In this document: positions 1-5,621 of the stretch, piece after piece
Layout of the letters: each line of letters opens with the position of its first letter
How positions within the stretch are numbered: position 1 is the first letter of the stretch
From: Bacillota bacterium
Lineage (GTDB): Bacteria > Bacillota > Bacilli > Paenibacillales > Paenibacillaceae
Length of the DNA stretch: 8,666 nt
Assembly: GCA_023386495.1 (NCBI GenBank)
Contig: JAEWJS010000053.1
Span: 1-8,666, forward strand
Direction: 5' to 3'
Translations under genes and position numbers: made by a program
Notes under the pieces: model-generated
The model's database searches: none
Seen by the model: the letters and a program-made list of their open reading frames with translations, nothing else
Told to the model about the DNA's origin: nothing

Positions 1-23
1 CCCCCCCCCCCCCCCCCCCCCCC
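1..23. repeat. poly-C homopolymer run at window edge
   Basis: The first 23 bases are all C, and the run breaks at a G at position 24. So long a G/C homopolymer is very unusual in a bacterial chromosome and sits exactly at the edge. It is most simply read as a sequencing or assembly artefact, a tailing product or a contig end. A genuine slippage-prone tract cannot be excluded. Confidence 0.85.
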
Positions 24-74
24 GCCACTACTGCAGCCGTCAGGGTGGGGAGCGGAACTGTTGAGGCCAATTGA

Positions 75-94
75 TGCTTTTCGGGCAACTAAAT
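75..94 (+). repeat. Short hairpin repeat, copy 1
   Basis: Core TGCTTTTCGGGCAACTA (75-91). It matches copy 2 and the minus-strand copy 3 at 15 of 17 positions each. The core folds into a mini-hairpin, GCTT (76-79), loop TTC, GGGC (83-86), with two G-U pairs. The differences between copies fall in the loop or on the 3' arm where an A/G change keeps pairing. It lies in non-coding DNA and its function is unknown. Confidence 0.55.
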
Positions 95-125
95 GGTTCG
101 TCTAATGAAAAAATCTTCGAATAAG

Positions 126-142
126 TGCTTTTCAAGCAACTA
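126..142 (+). repeat. Short hairpin repeat, copy 2
   Basis: Core TGCTTTTCAAGCAACTA, 15 of 17 identical to copy 1 and to copy 3. Here the mini-hairpin is fully Watson-Crick: GCTT, loop TTC, AAGC. It has the same orientation as copy 1, with start points 51 bases apart. Confidence 0.55.
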
Positions 143-180
143 CAGTAACGTAGATGATGCAGATCTAAGCGTTAAGGACG

Positions 181-200
181 ATTTAAGTGCCCGAAATACA
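181..200 (-). repeat. Short hairpin repeat, degenerate copy 4
   Basis: The reverse complement begins TGTATTTCGGGCA and agrees with copy 1 at 16 of 20 positions, including the shared TTTCGGGCA block and the TAAAT end. The pairing arm GCTT is not preserved, so this is a decayed or doubtful member of the family. Confidence 0.3.
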
Positions 201-235
201 ACTATTGGCACCGAAACTGATACCTGCACCTCGAA

Positions 236-252
236 TAGTTGCCTCAAAAGCA
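236..252 (-). repeat. Short hairpin repeat, copy 3 (inverted)
   Basis: The reverse complement reads TGCTTTTGAGGCAACTA, 15 of 17 identical to copies 1 and 2. The hairpin is preserved as GCTT, loop TTG, AGGC with one G-U pair. It is inverted relative to copies 1 and 2, so the cluster has two copies per strand. Confidence 0.5.
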
Positions 253-575
253 CTAAATGACAGACACAACTTACAAATCCCACTAATCCGAAAATCGCGT
301 AGTCTGATCAAGCTTGGAATGGGAGTGTTACAGAGGTTGGTATCGTGCAGCTATTAGCTCGACCGAGAGCAGGAGTGACTCCATGTCCATATGCGAGTTG
401 CGATGTGAGGCCTCAGCAGGCGTCTGTGGAGCCATATGGGCGCATACACATGTGTGGAAGACCAAGGATTCCGCCGCATGGCGTTGAGCCGCTCTCCGCG
501 CTGTAGGGCGTCCTAGAAGCCGCTTCATAACCTGGCTTGACTGGTCAGACTGCATCAAAAACACACGCCAATAAC
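253..575. other. Intergenic stretch with no recognised gene
   Basis: About 320 bases with no open frame that looks like a protein. The longest, an 89-codon frame on the minus strand (328-597), lacks a convincing ribosome binding site and domain-like composition. Small palindromes are visible: GGAGTGACTCC at 372-382 and ACACATGTGT at 446-455. No terminator, RNA gene or mobile-element end could be identified. It may be degenerate DNA downstream of a gene outside the window. Confidence 0.5.
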
Positions 576-620
576 TTTTTCGAAAAAACATTTGCATTTT
601 GTTCGAGAACCTGTTATATT
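576..620 (+). promoter_or_regulatory. Sigma-A promoter of the tRNA cluster, with UP-like tract
   Basis: The -35 element is TTGCAT (592-597). A 17-base spacer separates it from -10 TATATT (615-620), preceded by TG at 612-613, giving an extended -10. Just upstream is the A/T-rich palindrome TTTTTCGAAAAA (576-587), placed where an UP element would contact RNA polymerase alpha subunits. Transcription should start near 627, about 37 bases before the first tRNA. The short inverted repeat TGTCG/CGACA (627-631 and 639-643) lies in the leader. Confidence 0.7.
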
Positions 621-663
621 ATTTCTTGTCGCCGCAAACGACAGCGACACAGAAACACAGTAT

Positions 664-738
664 GCGGAAGTGGCTCAGCGGTAGAGCATCGCCTTGCCAA
701 GGCGAGGGTCGCGGGTTCGATTCCCGTCTTCCGCTCCA
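664..738 (+). tRNA. tRNA-Gly (anticodon GCC)
   Basis: Cloverleaf of 75 bases. The acceptor arm GCGGAAG pairs with CTTCCGC (728-734), the discriminator is T and CCA is encoded (736-738). The anticodon stem TCGCC/GGCGA encloses TTGCCAA, with anticodon GCC at 696-698. The T-loop motif GGTTCGATTCC is present. It reads GGC and GGU, and the fourth gene of this cluster supplies the UCC isoacceptor, so both glycine tRNA types are encoded together. Confidence 0.97.
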
Positions 739-744
739 TAATAT

Positions 745-821
745 GCGCCCTTAGCTCAGCTGGATAGAGCGTTTGACTACGAATCAAAAGGTCGGGAGTT
801 CGAATCTCTCAGGGCGCGCCA
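745..821 (+). tRNA. tRNA-Arg (anticodon ACG)
   Basis: Cloverleaf of 77 bases. The acceptor GCGCCCT pairs with AGGGCGC (811-817), the discriminator is G and CCA is encoded (819-821). The anticodon stem TTTGA/TCAAA encloses loop CTACGAA, with anticodon ACG at 779-781. In bacteria A34 of this tRNA is normally deaminated to inosine by TadA, allowing it to read CGU, CGC and CGA. Only 6 bases separate it from the preceding tRNA, so the two are co-transcribed. Confidence 0.97.
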
Positions 822-846
822 TTTTTACAACAGCATCATACAATGT

Positions 847-923
847 CGGGACGTAGCTCAGCTTGGTAGAGCACCTGGTTTGGGACCAGGGGGTCGCATG
901 TTCAAATCGTGTCGTCCCGACCA
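847..923 (+). tRNA. tRNA-Pro (anticodon TGG)
   Basis: Cloverleaf of 77 bases. The acceptor CGGGACG pairs with CGTCCCG (913-919), the discriminator is A and CCA is encoded (921-923). The anticodon stem CCTGG/CCAGG encloses TTTGGGA, with anticodon TGG at 881-883. The T stem GCATG/CGTGT carries two G-U wobble pairs, slightly weaker than usual but compatible with a functional tRNA. UGG is the broad-reading proline isoacceptor. Confidence 0.96.
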
Positions 924-937
924 TCCACACCTTCATT

Positions 938-1011
938 GCGGGTGTAGTTCAATGGTAGAACTCCAGCCTTCCAAGCTGGTAGCGTGGGTTCGATTCCCAT
1001 CACCCGCTCCA
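938..1011 (+). tRNA. tRNA-Gly (anticodon TCC)
   Basis: Cloverleaf of 74 bases. The acceptor GCGGGTG pairs with CACCCGC (1001-1007), the discriminator is T and CCA is encoded (1009-1011). The anticodon stem CCAGC/GCTGG encloses CTTCCAA, with anticodon TCC at 970-972. It reads GGA and GGG. It is the last gene of the cluster, and the intrinsic terminator begins 11 bases downstream. Confidence 0.97.
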
Positions 1012-1022
1012 TTTACAGACCG

Positions 1023-1048
1023 AAAGCCTTGATAATCAAGGCTTTTTT
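1023..1048 (+). terminator. Intrinsic terminator of the tRNA cluster
   Basis: A perfect 10-bp stem, AAAGCCTTGA (1023-1032) with TCAAGGCTTT (1036-1045), has a TAA loop. The run of T extends to 1048. It separates the tRNA operon from ppc. Confidence 0.88.
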
Positions 1049-1071
1049 GATTTATTTAATGAGTTTATGGT

Positions 1072-1100
1072 TTCATTACATTCATGATTTGTAGTATGAT
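1072..1100 (+). promoter_or_regulatory. Candidate sigma-A promoter for ppc
   Basis: The -10 element TATGAT (1095-1100) matches the consensus at 5 of 6 positions. With a 17-base spacer the best -35 is TTCATT (1072-1077), which is weak. An overlapping alternative uses TTACAT (1076-1081) with a TATAA-like -10 around 1100-1106. The region is AT-rich and lies between the tRNA terminator and the ppc ribosome binding site. The predicted leader is short, about 40 bases. Confidence 0.5.
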
Positions 1101-1144
1101 TATAAAGTGAATTTTTGCTGCATGCATTCGTCAGGAGGAAGCGT

Positions 1145-3952
1145 ATGTCTGATCAAGTAGCGTCCCCAACATCGCAAGGCCGTTCGCAGACGAATAACTT
1201 GCTGCGCCGCGATGTTCGTTTTTTGGGCAATATATTAGGTGAAGTGTTGGTCCATCAGGGCGGACAAGAATTGCTCGAGGTCGTGGAGAACATTCGGGAG
1301 ATGAGCAAGGCACTGCGTGCGGAGTTCGTCCCGGAACTGAATGAAGAATTCAAGAAGGTCATTGCGTCCCTGAACCCGGATATCCGCCATCAGGTTATTC
1401 GAGCGTTCGCGATCTATTTCCAACTCGTTAACATTGCCGAACAGAACCACCGCATTCGCCGGAAGCGCGATTACGAGCGCTCCGCAGGCGAGAGCGTGCA
1501 ACCGGGCTCGATCGAGAGCGCGGTACAAGATTTGAAGGATCGTGCGATTCCCGTCGAAGACGTGAAGGACATGCTGGCTAGCATCTCCCTGGAGCTCGTT
1601 ATGACGGCTCACCCGACGGAGGCTACGCGCCGTGCGGTACTGGACATCCAGAAGCGGATGGCGGGCGATGTCATGGAGCTCGACAATCCGACGCTCACGC
1701 ACCGTGAACGAGAGAAGCTTCGCGAGAAGCTGCTGAACGATGTGCTTACGCTATGGCAGACGGACGAACTGCGCGATCGCAAGCCTACGGTAATCGATGA
1801 AGTGCGCAACGGGCTGTTCTATTTTGACGAGACGCTGTTCGATGTGCTGCCTGAGGTCTACGAGGAGCTGGAGCGCTGCCTTGAGAAGTACTACCCAGGC
1901 GAGCATTGGCATGTGCCGGCTTATCTGCGATTCGGTTCGTGGATCGGCGGCGACCGCGACGGCAATCCATCCGTCACTGCAGATGTGACATGGGAGACGC
2001 TGACGCTGCATCGACAGCTGGCAGTTATGAAGTACAAGGAAGAACTGCAGAAGCTGATTGATCGGCTGAGCTTCAGCACGAACATCGTGAAGGTGTCGGA
2101 AGAGCTGGCCGCTTCGATTCAGTACGATAAGGAGCATGTCGAAGAGGTGCGCTGCCTCGAGCTCTGGCGCAACGACAAGGAGCCGTATCGCGTGAAGATC
2201 GGCTACATGCTGGAGAAGCTCGCGAACACGAAGCGCGACGACCTGAAGGGGACGCCGAAGCGTTATAACAGCCCGGACGAACTGAAGGCCGACCTGCTCA
2301 TAATCGACCGCAGCCTTCGTCACCATTACGCGGACTACGTAGCGGATACGGCGATTCGCAAGCTGATCCGTCAAGTGGAACTGTTCGGATTCCACACGTC
2401 GGCACTCGATATTCGTCAGCACAGCCAAGAACACGAGAATGCGATGACCGAGATTCTCGCGAAGATGCATATCGTGGAGAATTACGCCGCGCTGTCGGAG
2501 GACGAGAAGATCGACCTGCTGCATAAGCTGCTTAACGATCCGCGCCCGTTGACGTCAAGCCATCTGGACTACTCGGATTCGACGCGGGAATGCCTGAACG
2601 TCTACCATACGGTATACAGGGCGCAGAAGGAATTCGGCCCGAACTGCATCTCGAGCTACCTGATCAGCATGACAGAGGCAGCGAGCGATATGCTGGAGGT
2701 TATGGTGTTCGCTAAGGAAGTCGGACTGTTCCGTAAGGACCAGGACGGTACGGTACACTGCACGCTGCAATCGGTTCCGCTGTTTGAGACGATCGACGAC
2801 CTGCACGCTGCGCCGGACATCATGCGTACGCTGTTCGCGCTTCCGATCTACCGGGAAGGCGTCGGCGCGATGAATGACTTGCAGGAGATCATGCTCGGCT
2901 ACTCGGACAGCAACAAGGACGGCGGCGTCGTCTCGGCCAACTGGGAGCTGCGCGTCGCGCTGAAAGAAATCACCAAGGCTGCGAAGGAATTCGGCGTGAA
3001 GCTGAAGTTCTTCCACGGACGCGGCGGTGCGCTCGGACGCGGCGGCATGCCGCTGAACCGCAGCATTCTCGCCCAGCCTCCTCATACGGTCGGCGGCGGC
3101 ATCAAGATCACGGAGCAGGGCGAGGTATTGTCCTCCCGTTACTCGATGCAAGGGATCGCTTACCGGAGCCTGGAGCAAGCGACTTGGGCGCTGATTACGT
3201 CGGCCCGCTTGGCGAAGTTCCCGCAGCAGGATCCGGCTTCCGTGGCGGAGTACGATGCCATCGCGAAGCAGCTGTCCGAGACTTCGCTGAAGAAGTATCA
3301 GGACCTGATCTTCCGCGATCCGGACTTCCTCACCTTCTTCAAGGAGTCGACGCCGCTTAACGAGATCGGCGAGCTGAACATCGGCTCACGGCCGTCCAAG
3401 CGCAAGAACAGCGACCGCTTCGAAGACCTGCGTGCGATTCCTTGGGTATTCGCTTGGACGCAGAGCCGCTATCTGCTGCCTGCGTGGTATGCAGCCGGCA
3501 CAGCGCTTCATGAGTACGTGGGCGACAGCGGAGAGCGTCTGGAGACGCTTAAGCGCGCCTACAACGAGTTCCCGTTCTTCCGTACCCTGATCGATAATCT
3601 GCAGATGGCGTTGGCCAAAGCAGATCTTCATATTGCCAAGGAATACGCAGGCATGATTCAGGACGCGAAGGTGCGCGATCGGATCTTCGGGCTGATCGAG
3701 CAGGAATGCGAACTGACGACGGCCATGATCCTGCGGATCTCCGGACAGGATGAGATTCTCGACAATGTACCGGTCATCCAGGAATCGATTCGTCTTCGCA
3801 ACCCGTACGTGGATCCGCTCAGCTACTTGCAGGTACAGCTCTTGTCCGAGCTGCGCGCGCTTCGCGCTAACGACGAGGACGACAGCGAGCTCCTGCGGGA
3901 AGTGCTGCTTACCATCAACGGCATAGCAGCCGGCCTGAGGAACACAGGCTAG
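1145..3952 (+). CDS. ppc: Phosphoenolpyruvate carboxylase
   Basis: Encodes 935 residues. The enzyme carboxylates phosphoenolpyruvate with bicarbonate to oxaloacetate and phosphate, refilling the TCA cycle in the cytoplasm. Visible family motifs, in order: TAHPTE with catalytic His156, GSWIGGDRDGNP (264-275), VPLFETIDDL (544-553), LGYSDSNKDGG (584-594), FHGRGGALGRGG (623-634), RAIPWVFAWTQ (763-773) and C-terminal RNTG. By motif position, Arg626, Lys825, Arg885 and Asn933 correspond to the four residues that bind inhibitory L-aspartate in the E. coli enzyme (Arg587, Lys773, Arg832, Asn881), so feedback inhibition by aspartate is likely. It is about 50 residues longer than the 883-residue E. coli protein, through a longer N-terminus and internal insertions. 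The start ATG at 1145 follows AGGAGG (1133-1138) by 6 bases. An in-frame ATG at 1115 would add ten residues but lacks such a site. No frameshift or missing key residue was seen. Confidence 0.97.
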   Translation: MSDQVASPTSQGRSQTNNLLRRDVRFLGNILGEVLVHQGGQELLEVVENIREMSKALRAEFVPELNEEFKKVIASLNPDIRHQVIRAFAIYFQLVNIAEQNHRIRRKRDYERSAGESVQPGSIESAVQDLKDRAIPVEDVKDMLASISLELVMTAHPTEATRRAVLDIQKRMAGDVMELDNPTLTHREREKLREKLLNDVLTLWQTDELRDRKPTVIDEVRNGLFYFDETLFDVLPEVYEELERCLEKYYPGEHWHVPAYLRFGSWIGGDRDGNPSVTADVTWETLTLHRQLAVMKYKEELQKLIDRLSFSTNIVKVSEELAASIQYDKEHVEEVRCLELWRNDKEPYRVKIGYMLEKLANTKRDDLKGTPKRYNSPDELKADLLIIDRSLRHHYADYVADTAIRKLIRQVELFGFHTSALDIRQHSQEHENAMTEILAKMHIVENYAALSEDEKIDLLHKLLNDPRPLTSSHLDYSDSTRECLNVYHTVYRAQKEFGPNCISSYLISMTEAASDMLEVMVFAKEVGLFRKDQDGTVHCTLQSVPLFETIDDLHAAPDIMRTLFALPIYREGVGAMNDLQEIMLGYSDSNKDGGVVSANWELRVALKEITKAAKEFGVKLKFFHGRGGALGRGGMPLNRSILAQPPHTVGGGIKITEQGEVLSSRYSMQGIAYRSLEQATWALITSARLAKFPQQDPASVAEYDAIAKQLSETSLKKYQDLIFRDPDFLTFFKESTPLNEIGELNIGSRPSKRKNSDRFEDLRAIPWVFAWTQSRYLLPAWYAAGTALHEYVGDSGERLETLKRAYNEFPFFRTLIDNLQMALAKADLHIAKEYAGMIQDAKVRDRIFGLIEQECELTTAMILRISGQDEILDNVPVIQESIRLRNPYVDPLSYLQVQLLSELRALRANDEDDSELLREVLLTINGIAAGLRNTG

Positions 3953-4026
3953 GGGTCCGCTTGTGATCACGATACATCTGGTTAGAAGATAACGCACTCT
4001 AATAGGATTGCGGTCGCACAGATTAG

Positions 4027-4066
4027 GAGCCGGGTCGAAGCGTGAGCTTCTTGAGCCCGGCTCTTT
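4027..4066 (+). terminator. Probable terminator after ppc (weak U-tract)
   Basis: A composite hairpin. The outer 8-bp stem is GAGCCGGG (4027-4034) with CCCGGCTC (4056-4063). An asymmetric internal loop follows, then the inner 5-bp stem GAAGC/GCTTC closed by a GTGA tetraloop (4042-4045). Only TTT follows at 4064-4066, so termination may be partial and ppc transcripts could read into sigW. No other gene lies between ppc and sigW. Confidence 0.6.
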
Positions 4067-4135
4067 GTTGAAGCGAGCCCATACAGTATGGCCGAGCGGT
4101 TGGCCGGAAGATGAAGCCGGCCGCATCGCCCATGT

Positions 4136-4153
4136 GGAGGTTCGATGAGTTGA
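4136..4153 (+). promoter_or_regulatory. Start region of sigW: shared RBS, two-codon mini-ORF and TTG start
   Basis: GGAGG (4136-4140) is 9 bases before the in-frame TTG at 4150 and 4 bases before an out-of-frame ATG at 4145. That ATG opens a two-codon frame, ATG AGT TGA, whose stop (4151-4153) overlaps the TTG start. This ribosome binding site is the main reason for choosing TTG 4150 over the in-frame ATGs at 4111 and 4132. Whether the mini-ORF is translated is unknown. Confidence 0.5.
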
Positions 4154-4716
4154 TATCCATAGAAGCGCAATTGGCACGATTGGCCCTGAAGGGCGATCAG
4201 CAGGCATTCGCCGAGATCGTCGGGCTGTACCAAGATAAGCTCTACCATATGGCGTACCGGATGCTCAGCAGCCGCCAAGAGGCGGAGGACGTCGTGCAGG
4301 ATACGTTCCTGCGCGTCTATAAGAATCTGGATCGCTACGACGACACGATGAAGTTCTCGACCTGGATCTATCGGATCGCCACGAATCTGTGCATAGACCG
4401 TCTGCGCAAGCGCAAGCCCAGCTACTCGCTGGATGCCGAGACGACCGAGCACGAGGGGCTGGACGGCTATTCGATGATTCCGAGCGACAATCGGACGCCG
4501 GAGAGCGAGACGCTCCTGTCCGAGATGCAAGCTACCGTACATAAGGCGATCGATAATTTGCCTGCGAAATACAAGTCTGTCATGGTACTGCGGTATCTGC
4601 AGGATCTCTCGCTGCAGGAGATCGGGGACGTGCTCGACATGCCGGTCACGACCGTGAAGACGCGCGTACATCGGGGCAGGGAGTTCCTGCGTAAACGCCT
4701 GGAGAGACATATCTAG
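4150..4716 (+). CDS. sigW: ECF sigma factor SigW (envelope stress)
   Basis: With the TTG start the protein has 188 residues, against 187 for B. subtilis SigW, and both have 14 residues before the GDQ motif. It would direct RNA polymerase to envelope-stress and antimicrobial-resistance genes. Region 2 spans roughly residues 20-89: AFAEIV, the core-binding segment EAEDVVQDTFLRVYKNL, then KFSTWIYRIATNLCIDRLRKRK for -10 recognition. Region 4 spans roughly 128-182, with the helix-turn-helix LSLQEIGDVLDMPVTTVKTR contacting the -35. No sigma-1.1 or sigma-3 domain is present, as expected of ECF factors. Its anti-sigma factor RsiW is encoded next, after a 79-base gap holding a sigma-W-type promoter. 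No clear promoter was found directly upstream, so its transcription may come from ppc read-through or an unrecognised site. Start alternatives are ATG 4132 (plus 6 residues) and ATG 4111 (plus 13). Identity is certain; the start is probable. Confidence 0.93.
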   Translation: MISIEAQLARLALKGDQQAFAEIVGLYQDKLYHMAYRMLSSRQEAEDVVQDTFLRVYKNLDRYDDTMKFSTWIYRIATNLCIDRLRKRKPSYSLDAETTEHEGLDGYSMIPSDNRTPESETLLSEMQATVHKAIDNLPAKYKSVMVLRYLQDLSLQEIGDVLDMPVTTVKTRVHRGREFLRKRLERHI

Positions 4717-4723
4717 AAAAAAG

Positions 4724-4749
4724 TGAAACATCTTCGATGGCACAACGTA
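4724..4749 (+). promoter_or_regulatory. Sigma-W consensus promoter upstream of rsiW
   Basis: TGAAAC (4724-4729), 16 bases, then CGTA (4746-4749): an exact match to the known sigma-W consensus TGAAAC-N16-CGTA. Two further CGTA words follow at 4751 and 4757. Transcription should start near 4757, shortly before the rsiW ribosome binding site at 4781. It begins 8 bases after the sigW stop codon, so its transcript would carry rsiW but not sigW, and should end at the terminator at 5446-5473. Confidence 0.8.
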
Positions 4750-4795
4750 TCGTAATCGTAGAACATGATTAAGCTTAGTGAAAGGACTGGCTGCC

Positions 4796-5434
4796 ATGAA
4801 TTGTTCGATTGCCACAAGCCGAATGCACGATTATCTAGATGGCGACTTGGCCAAGGGCGAAGCAATCCAGTTGAAGGCTCACTTGCTCGCATGCCCGGAT
4901 TGTCGAACGAAATACGAGAAGCTTGAGCGCACGGATGCATTCGTTCTTGCGGCACTGTCCTCCGATATACGAACGACAACCGGAGGAGATGACGCTTACG
5001 CATCTGCTCGACTCACGGATCGGATTATGTCCGCTGTCCCCAAGAGGCCCTCGCAGAGCGCCTGGACCCGCTGGGTGCGCAACCATCCCGCGATCTCGGT
5101 AGCGGCGGTATTCGCGTTAGTCATGCTGTCCAGCTTCATCACGATGTGGGAGCAGGATAACGAATTGGTCGTCCGCGGCAACGATCTGGCAGAAGTGATC
5201 ATTGATGGCGATACCGTTACGATCCCCGAAGGTGCGCACGTGAAAGGCGACTTAACCGTCGAGAACGGCAAGACCGAAGTGTACGGAGAGATCGCAGGGA
5301 ACCTGACCGTCATCGACGGCACGCTGAACATGGCTTCGACGGCTAACATTCTCGGCGAAGAACGTACCATCAATCAAGCGCTGGATTGGGTCTGGTACAA
5401 GCTAACGCAGACCGTAAGCGGACTGGCGTCCTAG
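4796..5434 (+). CDS. rsiW: Membrane anti-sigma-W factor RsiW
   Basis: Encodes 212 residues, against about 208 in B. subtilis. It is a single-pass membrane protein that holds SigW inactive until proteolysed. The N-terminal zinc-binding anti-sigma domain carries Cys3 and His29-x3-Cys33-x2-Cys36. A positively charged stretch (WTRWVRNHP) leads into one membrane segment, roughly residues 98-118. The external part is beta-rich with repeated turns (GDTVTIPEGAHVKGDL, ENGKTEVYGEIAGNL). It keeps the MAS sequence (Met179-Ala180-Ser181) that lines up with the Ala168-Ser169 site cut by PrsW in B. subtilis RsiW, so activation by PrsW and then RasP is inferred. ATG 4796 follows AAAGGA (4781-4786) by 9 bases. 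A GTG at 4778 in the same frame would add six residues but has no site and breaks the family N-terminus. The gene has its own sigma-W promoter and a strong terminator. Confidence 0.93.
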   Translation: MNCSIATSRMHDYLDGDLAKGEAIQLKAHLLACPDCRTKYEKLERTDAFVLAALSSDIRTTTGGDDAYASARLTDRIMSAVPKRPSQSAWTRWVRNHPAISVAAVFALVMLSSFITMWEQDNELVVRGNDLAEVIIDGDTVTIPEGAHVKGDLTVENGKTEVYGEIAGNLTVIDGTLNMASTANILGEERTINQALDWVWYKLTQTVSGLAS

Positions 5435-5445
5435 TTCACAAGTCC

Positions 5446-5473
5446 CCCTCCCGGTTCGGGAGGGTATTTTTTT
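5446..5473 (+). terminator. Strong intrinsic terminator after rsiW
   Basis: A perfect 8-bp GC-rich stem, CCCTCCCG (5446-5453) with CGGGAGGG (5457-5464), has a GTT loop. TA and then seven T (5467-5473) follow. It starts 11 bases after the rsiW stop and should isolate the sigma-W unit from cdaA. Confidence 0.92.
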
Positions 5474-5514
5474 GACGATAATGGAGGATTTAACAAGGGT
5501 TTTCTAGAAAAGAA

Positions 5515-5529
5515 TACACTTAATGTGTA
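5515..5529. promoter_or_regulatory. Inverted repeat in the cdaA upstream region
   Basis: TACAC (5515-5519) and GTGTA (5525-5529) flank TTAAT in an AT-rich stretch where the cdaA promoter should lie. It could be an operator or chance. No -35/-10 pair here is convincing: TACACT (5515-5520) and TAAAGT (5528-5533) are possible -10 elements but lack good partners. Confidence 0.25.
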
Positions 5530-5576
5530 AAGTATAGGTTGAGGCTGTAAAGGAGTAGAGATAGAGTACCTGGGGA

Positions 5577-5605
5577 GCCCGATCGCGCAGGAAGCTGTGC
5601 GGGGC
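5577..5605 (+). promoter_or_regulatory. Hairpin immediately before the cdaA ribosome binding site
   Basis: GCCC (5577-5580) pairs with GGGC (5602-5605). After a 3-base bulge, CGCGCAG (5584-5590) pairs with CTGTGCG (5595-5601), closed by loop GAAG. This gives 11 bp with one G-U pair. The AGGGGG ribosome binding site (5608-5613) starts two bases beyond the stem, so folding could affect ribosome access. No T-run follows, so it is not a terminator, and it matches no riboswitch I can name. Confidence 0.4.
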
Positions 5606-5621
5606 ATAGGGGGCGTAATCG

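Noticed and set aside
328..597. 89-codon open frame on the minus strand
   Set aside because: No convincing ribosome binding site, no recognisable domain, and its 5' part overlaps the tRNA promoter elements.
537..767. 76-codon open frame on the plus strand
   Set aside because: It runs through the first tRNA-Gly gene and into tRNA-Arg, and the translated sequence reflects tRNA sequence.
1751..2524. 257-codon frame antisense to ppc, with other long antisense frames in 1235-3178
   Set aside because: These are shadows of GC-rich codon use in ppc. They lack ribosome binding sites and protein-like composition.
3988..4014. Possible ECF-type promoter before sigW (GATAAC, 17 bases, CGGT)
   Set aside because: Only partial matches to both sigma-W elements and the wrong spacing, far weaker than the exact match at 4724-4749.
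3386..4815. Two overlapping antisense frames of 273 and 277 codons across the ppc end and sigW
   Set aside because: They lie opposite well-supported genes and cross the ppc terminator and sigma-W promoter. No domain is recognisable.
5481..5507. Eight-codon open frame after the rsiW terminator
   Set aside because: No ribosome binding site in front of it and no sign of function. Frames this short are expected by chance.
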